64,000 bases of DNA, from the NCBI GenBank assembly GCA_032622095.1, contig CP136067.1, positions 131,381,990 through 131,445,989 of the forward strand, given 5' to 3'. Source of the DNA: Siphonodentalium dalli. Lineage: Eukaryota > Mollusca > Scaphopoda > Gadilida > Siphonodentaliidae. Below the pieces are notes generated by a model. It was not told where the DNA came from. It did no database searches and worked only from the letters and a program-made list of their open reading frames with translations. How positions within the stretch are numbered: the first letter of the stretch is position 1; each line of letters starts with the position of its first letter. Position numbers and translations under genes: made by a program. Shown here piece by piece: positions 1 to 11,458 of the stretch.

Positions 1-79
1 AATGCTCCGAAAGCGCCGAAAGCGACAAAAAGTGCGTCGAAAGCGCCATTAGGAAGTGGCCCTAATAGGATTCCACAAT

Positions 80-139
80 AATGCACTGGCTCATGATATG
101 TAATTCTGCACAGCGCAGCTCCCGCCGTGAAAGGGTTAA
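80..139. repeat. Short dispersed repeat, partner at 7591-7651
   Basis: This 60-base segment begins AATGCACTGGC and ends in a GC-rich block, CAGCGCAGCTCCCGCC, followed by GGGTTAA. A second copy lies at 7591-7651 with the same start and a closely similar end. The middle has diverged. It looks like the terminus of an old dispersed element; the family is not recognised. Confidence 0.55.
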
Positions 140-3057
140 TGTAAAACATCAGACAAATCTGACTGGGTATCTTTAACAGCTGTCAGCGTTCCCCACAGCA
201 GCAAAATGAACGCTCTTTATGTGTCCCACATTGGGAAGAAACGGAAGGCATGCGGAGGGTTCAGTGCCGTTTCACATAAGAGCTTTCCAGTCAATGAATT
301 TCGTTCGTCGTATAATATAACTGAGTACGGATTGTAACTGGACACGAGAAGATTTCATAGTTTGATTATAATGGACGGATTTATAAACATCGCATACGTA
401 GTAGATACGTACATCTGAATTAATCTACAAACTCACTGTACTGAGTATTCTAGAAATGTATGAAAAATCAATTATACCAGTAATAAAATACCTCATTGTG
501 CACTGATATATGTATTTAATTTCACTCAACAGACATAACAAACATAATTGAAACACAATTAGTATACAATTTTGAGTACAATAGAACGTTCGCATGCATG
601 CCATTGCAAGTAAAATGAGAGGCAGGCTAAACGAACACATGTTTATAGTAATACCATGGGATTGGATGGGGTGATTATTGGGAAGCAATCACTATATATA
701 TGGCGGTATCAGTTGGTGGGATAAAGGTTGAGTGGGTTTAGGTGTGGGTTTCAGCTATGTATTGGCACATAATCTGGTGTTTGTCTCAAGGGCGGGCAGG
801 CCGGGTTGTGAGCAGTGGTACATAATTGTGAGATATTATATACCGAGGCCCCTTCGGGTCCACGAAAACCTTACCTTGTGTATATGTGGAACAATATACA
901 GACCCTATATCGCACATATATATACGCCGTTAGAGAGCTTAATCGAAATACAGGTGGTTAATTGGCCGCCCTTGCCAGGCTCATTGAATCGAATACAAGC
1001 TAAATATGCTAAATGTGCTCTGCATATATTATATGTATGATCTTTATAATTAGATGAATGTTCTGAACGTTTGTCACCATAGCAACATTTATCAAATGAC
1101 CCATCTTATGAAAAGCGACCATACATCCGTCGCCCATAATCCGAGTCATGATATAGTAAAGAGCGTCATCCATTATGGGATTTTGTGATCGTTTTCAACG
1201 TGTTACTTATGGATTCTTTTGTCGGTTTTCGCGATGCCTCTGACATACGAATAATTGTGATTCAGCTATTTTTCATATATCTCCTAAGTGGAAATTTGCT
1301 TAGGAAATGTGGTCAAATTTGGTAACAAATCGAACCGGGTATCTTTAACGTACTTATATATCGATGACCGGAGTATGTATGTGAGCGTTGTCAACGTGAA
1401 ACGTATGCCCAATCCCTGTTGTATTATTAACATAACAGTAAAATGAATAATGTGAAATAAAGAGCGTTTCGTATTATTATGTTTGCCATTGACATTCTTG
1501 TGGAAGACTCGTTAACAATGACATTTCGGCAAAAACATCACCATTTTTCTTCAAACAAATGTGGAAAAGGAAGTTGATATTAACTACACGAGTGTTTGAT
1601 TAAAAAGTTATAACTCGGCCGCTTGCGAAACTAAACCTGAATTTTTTTTTTTTTTAAATATACTCCAGATACCGTGGTATGGGACAATATATCACTAAAG
1701 TTCTTTAAATATATAACTTACGTGGCCATGATATTGGTACAGGAATAGACATTGCGGCTTCAAGTTGGCAGTATGTTCCCGGCCGCCTGCGCGGAGTACT
1801 AGTGAGTTGTTGCTATAAATAGAAAAACTAATAGTCACGTGTGACTATTCATTAGAGTAGTCGATAAACGCCGCCTGAACTTGACACACTATAACTATAT
1901 ACTCACATAGCCCATGCGCGTTTGTTACACTAAATGATATTCCGTGATTGGCGAACTTTCAATTGGGTTATTCGTTTCATATTCCAATAAAATATACCAT
2001 AACGCAAACCGACGTCACATCTTGTTGACCTCTAGATAACTATCTGTCGAAATAATAATTGGGCGTGTTTTCTAAGTGCGCGGCCATAGCTAATTACTAA
2101 TCCATCGATAATTCGCATGCAGAACATTGGGCTAATTTATAGTGCCGCTTGTTGTAATATATCCAAAGAAAAAAATCGAGCTGAGTATATAGAAATTATC
2201 TAGAAAAAAAACCATATAATTATAAGAAATGAATGTAGTTTGATTGTGTTTAATTGAGGGGTACCTGGTTCTGGCTGCCGGGGAAATTTAGTGCGAACCG
2301 CTTCGCCCTTTACGCATAACGTGCCGAAACGGGGATATATCAATATCCTGCAACAACACACACCCAAACTATATTAAAGATGCACAAACCGAATTAACGC
2401 CCCCAAATTACTATTTATTTGACTTCTGGGGTAAACAATTATTTGATTCGAGTCGAGGAACCCACCCATTAATGCTCAGAGTGATCAGATATCGATTTTT
2501 TATATTTGTTGTTTCTCGAGATGTGCACTTATTTCTGGCCTGAAAAAAAAGTCATCAAATTGGACACAACTGCGGATGAAGATGGATAACTCTAAAATCA
2601 AGTGGTAATACGGCCATATTTCGTTGAACAAGATGTTGATAAATAAGACTTTTTTGGAAATGTTAAACCATAGTGAAAAGTGTTTGGCATTATTTTGTTG
2701 TAATTAATAGATTCTGATAACTAAAGCATATTTTGAAGAAATTTTGTTGTTGTAACTTGATGATATGGGACCGTCTGATCGGATTGGGTACCTTTAATTT
2801 CTTAAAATAAAAAAAATGACCTCGACCTTTACCAATAATTAGACTGATCTCATGGATTGTATGCCACGATTTTGCATATCTATAAATGTTGTCTGTTCTA
2901 ACACTGATATGGGCGAAAAATAGCACCGATTCTCAGTTCACTTGTTCTGGGTTGAGAGAACCTCGAAATGCCATTCCGGTGCAATTTAGATACAAAATGA
3001 TAATATACGACACTTGCCCTTTCCATATTCCATCCGCGAACTTATGTACCTTGTTTT
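140..3057. other. No recognisable feature
   Basis: I see no convincing gene here. Short reading frames (for example 425-688 minus and 732-1040 plus) have no recognisable domain and look like chance. There is a T-run near 1641-1655. The 9-mer CGCTCTTTA, or its complement, occurs near 209, 1157 and 1459 and recurs across the window. Confidence 0.5.
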
Positions 3058-3273
3058 CTATACATAAGTAAATAATTGAATTGAATTGGTAGTTCTTCGT
3101 GGTTCTTCGATACCAATATGCTTCTTGTCCGACGAGCGAGGGATTTCACGTACAACAAGTTCGTGATTTTTATTGATAAATATTTTCAAAGATTCGTTAA
3201 TCAACGCTAATTCCCCTGTGGGCACTGACACGTCTGGATCGAACAATGATTCTTTTTTTGTAATCCATTCCAT
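3058..3273 (-). CDS. Unrecognised 71-codon reading frame, possibly an exon
   Basis: A minus-strand ATG frame of 71 codons with a balanced, mostly charged composition (many Glu, Lys and Ile), unlike the repeat-derived frames elsewhere in the window. No motif, signal peptide or membrane segment is visible and I do not recognise a family. No clear splice sites flank it. It could be a fragment of a transposon gene or a chance frame. It is listed because its composition is protein-like; confidence is low. Confidence 0.15.
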   Translation of the reverse strand: MEWITKKESLFDPDVSVPTGELALINESLKIFINKNHELVVREIPRSSDKKHIGIEEPRRTTNSIQLFTYV

Positions 3274-3492
3274 GATGTGATTTAATAACTCTCACTTCTT
3301 GACAGCAGGTTTTGTCTGGTTGTAAGTATTAAGACAAATAAAGGCGTTGAAATTTGTACCATAAACGAATTTTGACATGCCTGTCTGACAATTTTATCAA
3401 TAGCCACTGGCCAGACTGGCAGCTATAGGTTATTACTATATATACGTGTTATTCGTTTATTGGGGGACTGTACACTAAATACATCCATTTAT

Positions 3493-3978
3493 CAAGTCAG
3501 GCACATCCTGAATTCCACTATTATAGTGGTATATGGCCATTACCGTTTTGTGAATTTGATAAAAGAGGGATAATCCAAAATCATGTTTCACACAAATTAT
3601 TCAAAATCAGTGTCATAATTCTGTATTACATATATATATTTAAGTCCAGGAAAATGATTAGTCATGACGTCACATGACAAGCTTATTGACAACCCTATTA
3701 CCATTCAATTAATTGTAATGTTGTTATGAAGGAGCGACTGAGTCATCCTGTTATTTTCATTTAGAAAGGCATATATTGGTAATATTAATGAAAACAAAGC
3801 TGGCGCAAAAGATTGCACTACAAATTGTAGACTGTTCATTCGCTGCGATATTGTTAAGAGTGATATTTGGCCGTGCACTGGTATGCGCCGTCTTCTATTC
3901 CCGAAGCAAATAAGGGAAACATGAATATGTTATGGTCATATACCACTATAATAGCGGAATTCAGGATGTGCCTGACCT
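3493..3978. mobile_element. Nested MITE with 6 bp target duplication ATTTAT
   Basis: ATTTAT at 3487-3492 is repeated at 3979-3984. Between them lies an element whose ends are inverted copies of about 45 bases (GTCAGGCACATCCTGAATTC on the left, its complement on the right). It sits in the left arm of the outer palindromic element. A diverged internal copy is at 31549-31890, and single ends appear near 31040 and 35745. There is no coding capacity. The superfamily is not assigned. Confidence 0.7.
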
Positions 3979-4119
3979 ATTTATGGGGCCGTCTCCTATT
4001 ATATTCAGCTATAATATATACAACAAATGAATGAGTTTGAGCCAGGGATGAGTGAAAAATATGCACCCCTTTGCTCTATGAACGATGTAAACAGAATGGC
4101 AATCATAATGAAAATGAGT

Positions 4120-4440
4120 TAAAGTGACGTGAAACACTCCGGTAGGGTGATCAAATAGAAATGGAGAATAATCTTGTTCAAAGTAGTTATTTTTACAAAT
4201 AGTATATCTAAATTTACAACACACACCCTCATTCATATGTATTGGTTAAACGCAGTGACTCTCGGTGGTGAAACCATTTTCGTTAGTTTATTGCCCATAG
4301 ATGAGTCCCGAATCGAGTAGTAAATATTTACAATTGAGCGTAGTTCAGACGATGTTTTATATGGAGTGGTACAGTCGATTTGCTTCAGATTTTCGGCCGT
4401 GTTAGTAGAATGTTGAATTCCTCCAATTAGCATAGTGCCT
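4120..4440. repeat. Dispersed repeat, second copy at 19317-19590
   Basis: Begins GTGACGTGAAACACTCCGGT and includes a block CGTAGTTCAGACGATGTTTT. The copy at 19317-19590 is clearly homologous along its length with substitutions and small indels. It sits in the centre of the outer element at 3461-4669, so it is a third layer of that nest. No family is recognised. Confidence 0.7.
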
Positions 4441-4679
4441 GAACACTAACTTAGCAGTTCCACGCACCCGAACAAGTACATAACATGTCTTTAATGGCTC
4501 GTGCCATAAACTCATTTTCATTATAATTACCATGTTGTACATCGTTCATAGAGCACATGAGTATATTTTGCACTCACCCCTGGCTCAAATTTATTCATTT
4601 GTTGCATATAGTATGTTGAGTATAACAGGAATGGTCCCATAAATGGTTGTATTTAGTGTACAGTCCCCATTTAAAGTAC

Positions 4680-6224
4680 ATGTAAGGCGGAGACAAATAA
4701 AGCGATTGTTGGGGCTATAATGCTAACGACCTATTGAACTTATTGTCTCACCAGTTCCTATGTGAACTACTCATCAATTGATCATTTAGTACAACAATTG
4801 TTAAAGGGCGCATGTTGATTCGTTGCAAGACCCTCCAAATGGTGAGCACTGATCCCCGCTCTAAGGAAGAACCCTATCGTATATATCGAGTGGGTTCTTC
4901 ATTTTCTTTTTTTTGTCTTCAGGTTGAACACTCATGATTATAATTTATTATACCGATACACCCTAAGAATTATTCAGAACCAACAGGTTCTTCCATATAG
5001 GAAGTGGGTTCTTCACTTTCCGAAGAACCAAGTTCGGTCTTCAGAACCAAATGAAGTGAGAAGAACCAAATCTGATTTACAAAACAATTAGTTATAATTC
5101 TTGGTAATACAACGAGTTATGCGGGTGCTTATCTGAACATAATTTCCCTAGTAAAAACACTCTGGTAAAACATAATATACCAGTCTATTATCTGGATTTA
5201 CCCCGGGATACACCAGGGTCAATTTCACTTACCGGGGTCCACGAAACATGTAAAACCATGGTACACCAAGATATACTTGCAAACCAATAAACACAAGAAT
5301 ACTGTCTGCAGCACCGGGATATTACACAATACACTTCACTTACCGGGGTACATCACCCATCTGATACCAACATATACCTTGTTAAATATAGGTTTTATGG
5401 GGTAAAGGTTAATTGCTGGTGATACACCAATTATGTATGCTGGACCAAGCAGGTATGGCTTATAGTAAAACTCATGGGTAAGGGGAAGTAACCAGGGTTG
5501 ACCACTTGGCTATGTATACATGTAGGGGTATCATAATGCATATTAATAATGGATGCGTTAGTTATTGCATCCGATACTTGATATAACATTTATTTTCGTT
5601 TTGCATACACCAGCACAATGTGAGCCATTATCAATATATCTAAAAATAGATATATGTTCTTCATAAATATTATACTGTTTTTTTCTCAAATTATTCGATT
5701 TAGCCAAAGAACGCGAAAATTACAGTTTAGACAAAAATAACGGTACTTGTTCTGAACAGCATCAGTTTGCCCTACCACCATCACAGCAATTCAGCAGGAC
5801 CACTTAACAAGGGGTGGCTCCTATATCCACAATGGCACATATTGCTGAAATGATTAGAATCACACGAAAGATAACTCTATTTCTGTTTCTGTGATTAATT
5901 GGCTTCATAGCTATCCACACAGACACAGTGCATGCCTGCATACTGGTAGCGTTGATTACTCATTCAGTGATATGTTGATCTTTTCCCTCTTTGCTATTAT
6001 ATTCGTAATATGCTACATATTTGACATAAAATTATGAACGATCTGACCGTGTACGTACATGTATTGGCGGGATGATGACAAGAGTTATGTGACTGTCGTT
6101 GGCAATGGCAACACACGTTACAAGTAACATGACCCTGCCTCGGAAGATATTCTAATATAAGATAATGATACGTCTGACCTCTGTGTAGTACAGACCTCGT
6201 GTGTACCCTTGCATGCAAGTTCAC
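4680..6224. other. No gene seen; local simple repetition
   Basis: 4860-5060 holds scattered copies of GAAGAACC and its complement. 5150-5450 repeats TTCACTTACCGGGGT and related GATACACC motifs. The segment near 5772-5812 (CAGCAGGACCACTTAAC) recurs at 18928-18962 and, inverted, near 19876-19912. No coding sequence is recognised. Confidence 0.5.
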
Positions 6225-6377
6225 TTAACCCTTTACCCAACAAAACGGCAAAAAACGCCCAAATAAAGCTTCAACAACCTAAAATATCTTCGGTCTGTCT
6301 CAATAACACCATACAAATATGGATATCATTGGAACCGGTTCATTGACTACATTGTGATGGTTACAGTTATGCCCTGT

Positions 6378-6446
6378 GCCAATGCATTCTCTTGTATATG
6401 CGAGTCGACCATAGGTCGCCTCGCATATATAAGAGAATGCATTGGC
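6378..6446. repeat. Palindromic 69-base module, copy 1
   Basis: Reads GCCAATGCATTCTCTT on the left and its complement on the right, around a centre GAGTCGACCATAGGTCGCCTC. It would form a long hairpin. The same module appears twice in every copy of MITE families 1 and 2 in this window; its half-sites also lie in the arms of the Bcl-2-like element. Confidence 0.85.
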
Positions 6447-6556
6447 CTAAAAAAATCTTTTTTAACACTTTTTACCATTTTTTCTTACATTCTTTAACAA
6501 TTTTATAATTTCTTCTTACATTTTTTAACAATTTTATCATTTTTAATATGTGTTAA

Positions 6557-6625
6557 GCCAATGCATTCTCTTATATATGCTAGGCGACATATGGTCGACT
6601 CGCATATATAAGAGAATGCATTGGC
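6557..6625. repeat. Palindromic 69-base module, copy 2
   Basis: Second module of the MITE at 6225-6656, in the opposite orientation about the centre. It has GCTAGGCGACATATGGTCGA in the loop region. Confidence 0.8.
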
Positions 6626-6793
6626 ACAGGGCCGTTCTGTTTGGGTAAAGGGTTAACCAAAGTCCACACTCCGCTTACTCTGTAAGTGTTCTTTCAGAAC
6701 AGAACCATTCAACAAAGTTAACAAAACTATCTAAATAAAGTGGGTAAATTATCTCTCCACGACTGGTGTTTCGTGACATTTTTGAAAACCTTG

Positions 6794-6960
6794 GGTCAAT
6801 GCATTATCTTATATATAATTATGCGAGTCTCACATATTGGGGGCCTCGCATATATAAAATAAAACACTGGTCTAATAATATTTATCTTGACCTTGTATAA
6901 ACCAGTGTATTCTCTTATATATGCGAGTCTCACATAGGGAGCCTCGCATATATAAGGCAA
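6794..6960. repeat. Two degenerate copies of the palindromic module
   Basis: 6794-6871 and 6898-6960 repeat the pattern AATGCATTNTCTTATATAT, GCGAGTCTCACATA, GCCTCGCATATATAA seen in the 69-base module, but with altered loops (TCTCACAT instead of TCGACC) and decayed right halves. No CCCTTTACCC ends surround them. They show that the module also exists outside the two intact MITE families. Confidence 0.65.
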
Positions 6961-7133
6961 GAAAGCTATAGTTAGAAATGGTAACGCCCATAAATATCAT
7001 ATTATTATGTATATATAACATATAAAATATACTGGTTTCATGAATGCACCACCTCAGTTTTCAATTATTGGAGATTCGCATATATTCGATTGTTGAACAT
7101 ATTTATTGTGACCCACAACGTATATATACAATA

Positions 7134-7317
7134 CAGTAATGCCCAAAGTAATTGACCACTTAACCACAGCAGAATTATGGGTAATTTTTCAGGATTTAGT
7201 CGGAATCTCGACGAGAGCTTTCCGATGAATGGCAACAAGCCATATTTCCGACTAAATCCTGAAAACTTACCCATAATTCTGCTGTTGTTAAGTGGTCAAT
7301 TACTTTGGACATTACTG
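7134..7317. mobile_element. Tc1/mariner-like palindromic MITE
   Basis: A 184-base palindrome with arms of about 70 bases: it starts CAGTAATGCCCAAAGTAATT and ends with the matching complement, CATTACTG. TA flanks it on both sides (7132-7133 and 7318-7319). A TA target duplication and ends starting CAGT fit the Tc1/mariner superfamily. It is non-coding. A truncated copy with the right end is at 19597-19708. Confidence 0.75.
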
Positions 7318-8149
7318 TACACATATTATTATAGACATTGATAGGATCGGAGCACAAGTTGCGGAACTTATCAGAGCCCCTCTCCTCTGGCATTCGGCTG
7401 CTAATAAATGTATTTAGAGAGAGGTTCAAAAATGTATGTTTAAAGTGGCTGCTGCATGCTGTTGCTGTTTGTAGTGGCTATGGTCTCGGGTTAGGGGAGT
7501 AGGATAGCATTTTTTATGAGAATTACGAGAAGCGGTCAGTCGAGGAAATAAATGAATGGACTGTCTCGCAAATGCGCGTATATGTACGATAATGCACTGG
7601 CGCAGGACCTTCAATGATGTCACAGCGCATCTCCCGCCATCAAAGAGTTAAGCTAAATGACACTACAACTGAATACTTGAAATATATATTACAAATTGAG
7701 CAAATTGAGGCATGGAGAAACGAAGGAAATAAACACACCTCTCAAAAAATCTGTCTCAGGATCGGTTTACACTGTTTAGTGTGTGCCTAATATGCTATAT
7801 CCGGTGGGATGTTCTCGGTCGTTCCATAGATCACGGTAAATTACTATCACAAAACACTGTACTTATTTATACGTAATGCAGTCTGTGTATTACGTCTGTT
7901 TAGCGACCAATTTGGATCGCATGGATGATGAATGTGAGATATTATGTTGTCAAAATTGATGGCTGAAGATTACTAATCGCTTTAAAAGGACAACTATCAT
8001 ATATTATTAACTTTAATCGATAACACGGTTGTTAGTAATGTAGTGTAATGGTTTATTATCCATAACAATATCTGCTACATGATAATTAGATAAATAACAT
8101 GATTAAACTGCACTCAATATAAAGAAAACAACAACGATATAAGCATCAC
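7318..8149. other. No gene seen
   Basis: Contains the 7591-7651 copy of the short dispersed repeat described at 80-139. Otherwise it is AT-rich DNA with no recognisable coding or RNA feature. Confidence 0.5.
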
Positions 8150-8505
8150 CCATCATCACCGCCAAGACATCGTCTACGGAAATATCACCATCACCATTAC
8201 CACCATCATCATCATCGTCGTCGTTGGTAGGGTCATCTTCATCGGTGTCGTCATCGCCTACGTCATCATAATCAGCATCATCGTTATCATCATAATCATC
8301 ATTATCATCATCATCACCATTATTATCACCGTCATCATCGTCATCATCATCATCATCATTATCATCATCATTGGCATTAGTACTTTATAGGCATATCGTC
8401 ATAATTGTCTACATCATAATTATCATCATCGTTTTCGTCATCACCATCGTCAGCAGCAGCATCGTCATCGTCATTATCATCAGCATCAGTACTCTATATG
8501 CGTAT
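8150..8505. repeat. CAT/ATC trinucleotide-rich tract
   Basis: Dominated by imperfect (CAT)n, (CATCAC)n and (ATTATC)n runs with no long perfect stretch. This is simple-sequence DNA. His-rich or Asp-rich translations are a consequence of the repeat. Confidence 0.85.
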
Positions 8506-10339
8506 TACCATTACCATCACTCTTTGCATTACACTCAGCTGACATGATGGCTGGCAGCTGACTTTTATCCTTATCGCTGCGATGTCCTTCATTGGACTAG
8601 CTGGCTCTGTTATACGATTTTGTCGACAGATTTTGTTTTATAAAACCACAAAACAGACTGATACAAGGTCATGTGTTCGGACTATCATTATTGACATCTA
8701 CATGTCAAGCCAGCGACCGTGCGTGGTGAACACTGAAACATAGATCTTCATGTAGAGTGAGGAATATTTTTGAAACGATATACATATGATGACACTATAG
8801 TGTGTTGACGAATTCTCGAGTTATACATATATACTTCGGCGATGGCACAAGTGCTCTATCGGCAATCCATTAACGCACGTGGCGTTCTGTGTTTATTACA
8901 CACCACCAGTCCTAGAATCAACGTAAAAAACGTAAAATGTTTATTCAAGTACATACAGAGCTTGTTTTGTCATGTGTGATTATGCTTTCATTTTAAAGTT
9001 CCAGTTCATGGTTGAGACGAACGTCATTTAAGTCGTATGGCGTCATACGGATTTGTTAATATGACACAACAGGAACATAGTATTTCCAGTAACAAGCGTG
9101 TAGTAAAGTAAATGTTGAAAACGAAATTCGAAATCCCAAAACCACTTGCCCTATTCGACACCACGCTGTCACTGTGTCGCAATTGATTTGTCTAGCATGG
9201 CCAAAGCAGGGTTCGAGCTGCCACTTGCAAAAACTGCCAGTCAAAAATAGTTCACATTTGGCAAAAAAATATGTTCATTTTGGCAAAAGTGTTGTCAATT
9301 TACGATCTAATTCCCAAAGAAATTGAAAAAATATTGATCAATCAATACCAACATTTTTCGGGAAACTCTTACAATATTATTGTATTGGCGGTGTTTTATC
9401 AGGGTTATGAAAAGTTAACACGTCTATCAAGATGCAATTAATCTGATAGCATAAGTGTCGACGGGTGGAGGGATTACTAGTACTTTGAGGGATTACTAGT
9501 ACTTTAAGTGTTGGTGTTTACACATAGCTAATCTTCGCACCTTTCTGACGAAGAAACACTTCTAAAATATTATTTTTCAGTTACTGGTTTATTGTTTTAT
9601 GATAAACCACAATAGACGGACGAGAATAATTAATAAATAACTGCTTTCCTATCGATGTAAAAAGTCGTCCAAACAGCGATTGTCGAAATACAAGACTCAT
9701 TGTTAAAGAAACTAATTCTATCAGTGTTAGCATTTGGCAATTTTAAAGAGAATTTAGCAAAAATGTTTTAATTTGGCAAATTTAAATATCGGTCCAGTGC
9801 CGACAGTGAGTGTAGGGTGCGAATTGTGCGAATCATCTCTCAGTCTATAAAAGTGTCATCGTTTCTTTCTGTGCTGACACATATTATTTCGATAGGTTTT
9901 CCCGCACAACTGAGCCATCTGTGTCGAGTCTCATTTCTAATAAATGAAAACAAAATCGATGTATTGGTTAAAATTAAAGCCTAGATTTGAAGTAAATTGG
10001 AGTGCTGTACAAAACACACAATGATCACTGACATTAAATCGAGCAAAACTCTAATAATGCAAATTTTATCGATTGGTCTCATGCATTCTCAGACCAATCA
10101 GAATGTTTTCAATTGTATACAATGTTCTCAGATAAATTTAATCGCCACTTGCTCAATCGTTTATCATAATACGTCTGCGTCGACATCGTAACTATCCTTC
10201 GATTTCATACATATTCATATAATCACACACCATATGCATTCACACAATTAGCTTCCGTAAGAATCAGTACAAATCGCGATACGATTACACGAACGTTTCC
10301 GACGTTCATCTGGCAATTACTGAAGTGGCCACTTCATAG
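8506..10339. other. No recognisable gene
   Basis: Short motifs repeat locally: GGGATTACTAGTACTTT is duplicated at 9470-9506, and TTGGCAAAAA-type words cluster near 9255-9290 and 9737-9782. Reading frames at 9056-9244 and 9997-10191 have no domain signal. Confidence 0.45.
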
Positions 10340-10349
10340 ATGAGCACCT

Positions 10350-10927
10350 ACGTCACTTCAAACCGACCGTGTGCGCGTGCTCACTGTGTGGTGTCCACTC
10401 CACAAAAAGCAATGTACCACCGATGTCACTTCAAGCCGACCGTGTGTGCGTGCTCACCGTGTGGTGTCCACTCCACAAAAAGAAATGTACCACCGATGTC
10501 ATTTCAAGTCGACCGTGTGTGCGTGCTCACTGTGTGGTGTCCACTCCACACAAAGCAATGTACCACCGATGTCACTTCAAGCCGACCGTGTGTGCGTGCT
10601 CACCGTGTGGTGTCCACTCCACAAACAGAAATGTACCACCGATGTCATTTCAAGCCGACCGTGTGTGCGTGCTCACTGTGTGGTGTCCACTTCACAAAAA
10701 GAAATGTACCACCGATGTCACTTCAAGCCGACCGCGTGTGCGTGCTCACTGTGTGGTGTCCACTCACAAAAAGCAATGTACCATCGATGTCACTTCAAGC
10801 CGATCGTGTGCGCGTGCTCACTGTGTGGGGTCCACTCCACAAAAAGCAATGTACCACCGATATCACTTCAAGCCGACCATGTGTGCTCACTGTGTGGTGT
10901 CCACTCCACAAAAAGAAATGTACCACC
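10350..10927. repeat. Minisatellite, 73 bp unit, about 8 copies
   Basis: The unit includes ATGTACCACCGATGTCACTT, CAAGCCGACCGTGTG and GGTGTCCACTCCACAAA. Adjacent starts (10411 and 10484) are 73 bases apart. Copies differ by substitutions and small indels. Because 73 is one more than a multiple of three, each copy shifts frame and all three plus frames stay open over about 600 bases. I read this as an artefact of a stop-free repeat. Confidence 0.9.
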
Positions 10928-11056
10928 TAGTATCGTATCCACGCCCTTGTTGTGTGTTGTTATTTGGTAACTGTGTTATAATTTGAACAATATATGTTAC
11001 TTACAATTGTTGTGGTAGTTTTGAAAAGTTGTTCAAATTATTGATGTTCTATTACA

Positions 11057-11184
11057 AGAAATGACTTGCAGATCGATTGGGGTCATTTGTTTTGACCGGC
11101 AGAGTAAACAAAATCTGTGTGAATCCATAATTACTCCGCCGGTCAAAATTCAAAGACCCCAATCGATCTGCAGGTAAATTTCTT
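11057..11184. repeat. Inverted repeat, 128 bp hairpin
   Basis: GCAGATCGATTGGGGTC and TTTTGACCGGC on the left recur in complement on the right (GCCGGTCAAAA and GACCCCAATCGATCTGC), around a loop of about 45 bases. It is probably a small palindromic MITE. No target duplication is obvious. Confidence 0.7.
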
Positions 11185-11458
11185 AAATATTAACCCTATC
11201 TTTACAACATACTCATTGACGAATAGTCGTTTTAGGAAAGTTCAGCAGCGTCGTTTGGCGAACTTAATCCTTCTACACTTATACATGTAGACATTTTTCT
11301 TATGTCTGTCGTCTGCTATCGTATTACCTGAACAGCATCCATCTGAATAATAGGCCACACCAATGTATACGTTTATAGTTGAATGGGAGATTCCATTCAG
11401 TATAGAAAGCCCTGTGGTCTGACGCGTGATGTTATCCTCTCGTTCGATACACACCAGA

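Larger units (their letters stand above)
3461..4669. mobile_element. Palindromic DNA-transposon derivative, interrupted by other repeats
   Basis: The ends are inverted repeats: TGGGGACTGTACACTAAA on the left and TTTAGTGTACAGTCCCCA on the right. Moving inward, the arms at 3985-4110 and 4515-4645 match each other in inverted order (ATTCATTTGTTG and its complement, and ATAATGAAAATGA with its complement). A complete relative without insertions is at 36129-36480, which shows what the uninterrupted element looks like. This copy carries an unrelated element at 3493-3978 and a dispersed repeat at 4120-4440. Confidence 0.65.
6225..6656. mobile_element. piggyBac-like MITE, family 1, copy 1
   Basis: The element is bounded by TTAA at 6225-6228 and 6653-6656, with terminal inverted repeats CCCTTTACCCAA and TTGGGTAAAGGG. 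A TTAA target site with CCC-starting ends is the hallmark of the piggyBac superfamily, so a non-autonomous piggyBac derivative is inferred. It has no coding capacity. Two near-perfect 69-base palindromes lie inside at 6378-6446 and 6557-6625, separated by a T-rich spacer. Other copies are at 41712-42175 and 49044-49443. Confidence 0.8.

Noticed and set aside
9056-9244. tRNA-like GTTCGAGCTGCC word on the plus strand
   Set aside because: No matching A box or cloverleaf can be drawn around it.
10340-10986. Three overlapping plus-strand frames of about 200 codons
   Set aside because: They are the three phases of one stop-free 73 bp minisatellite.
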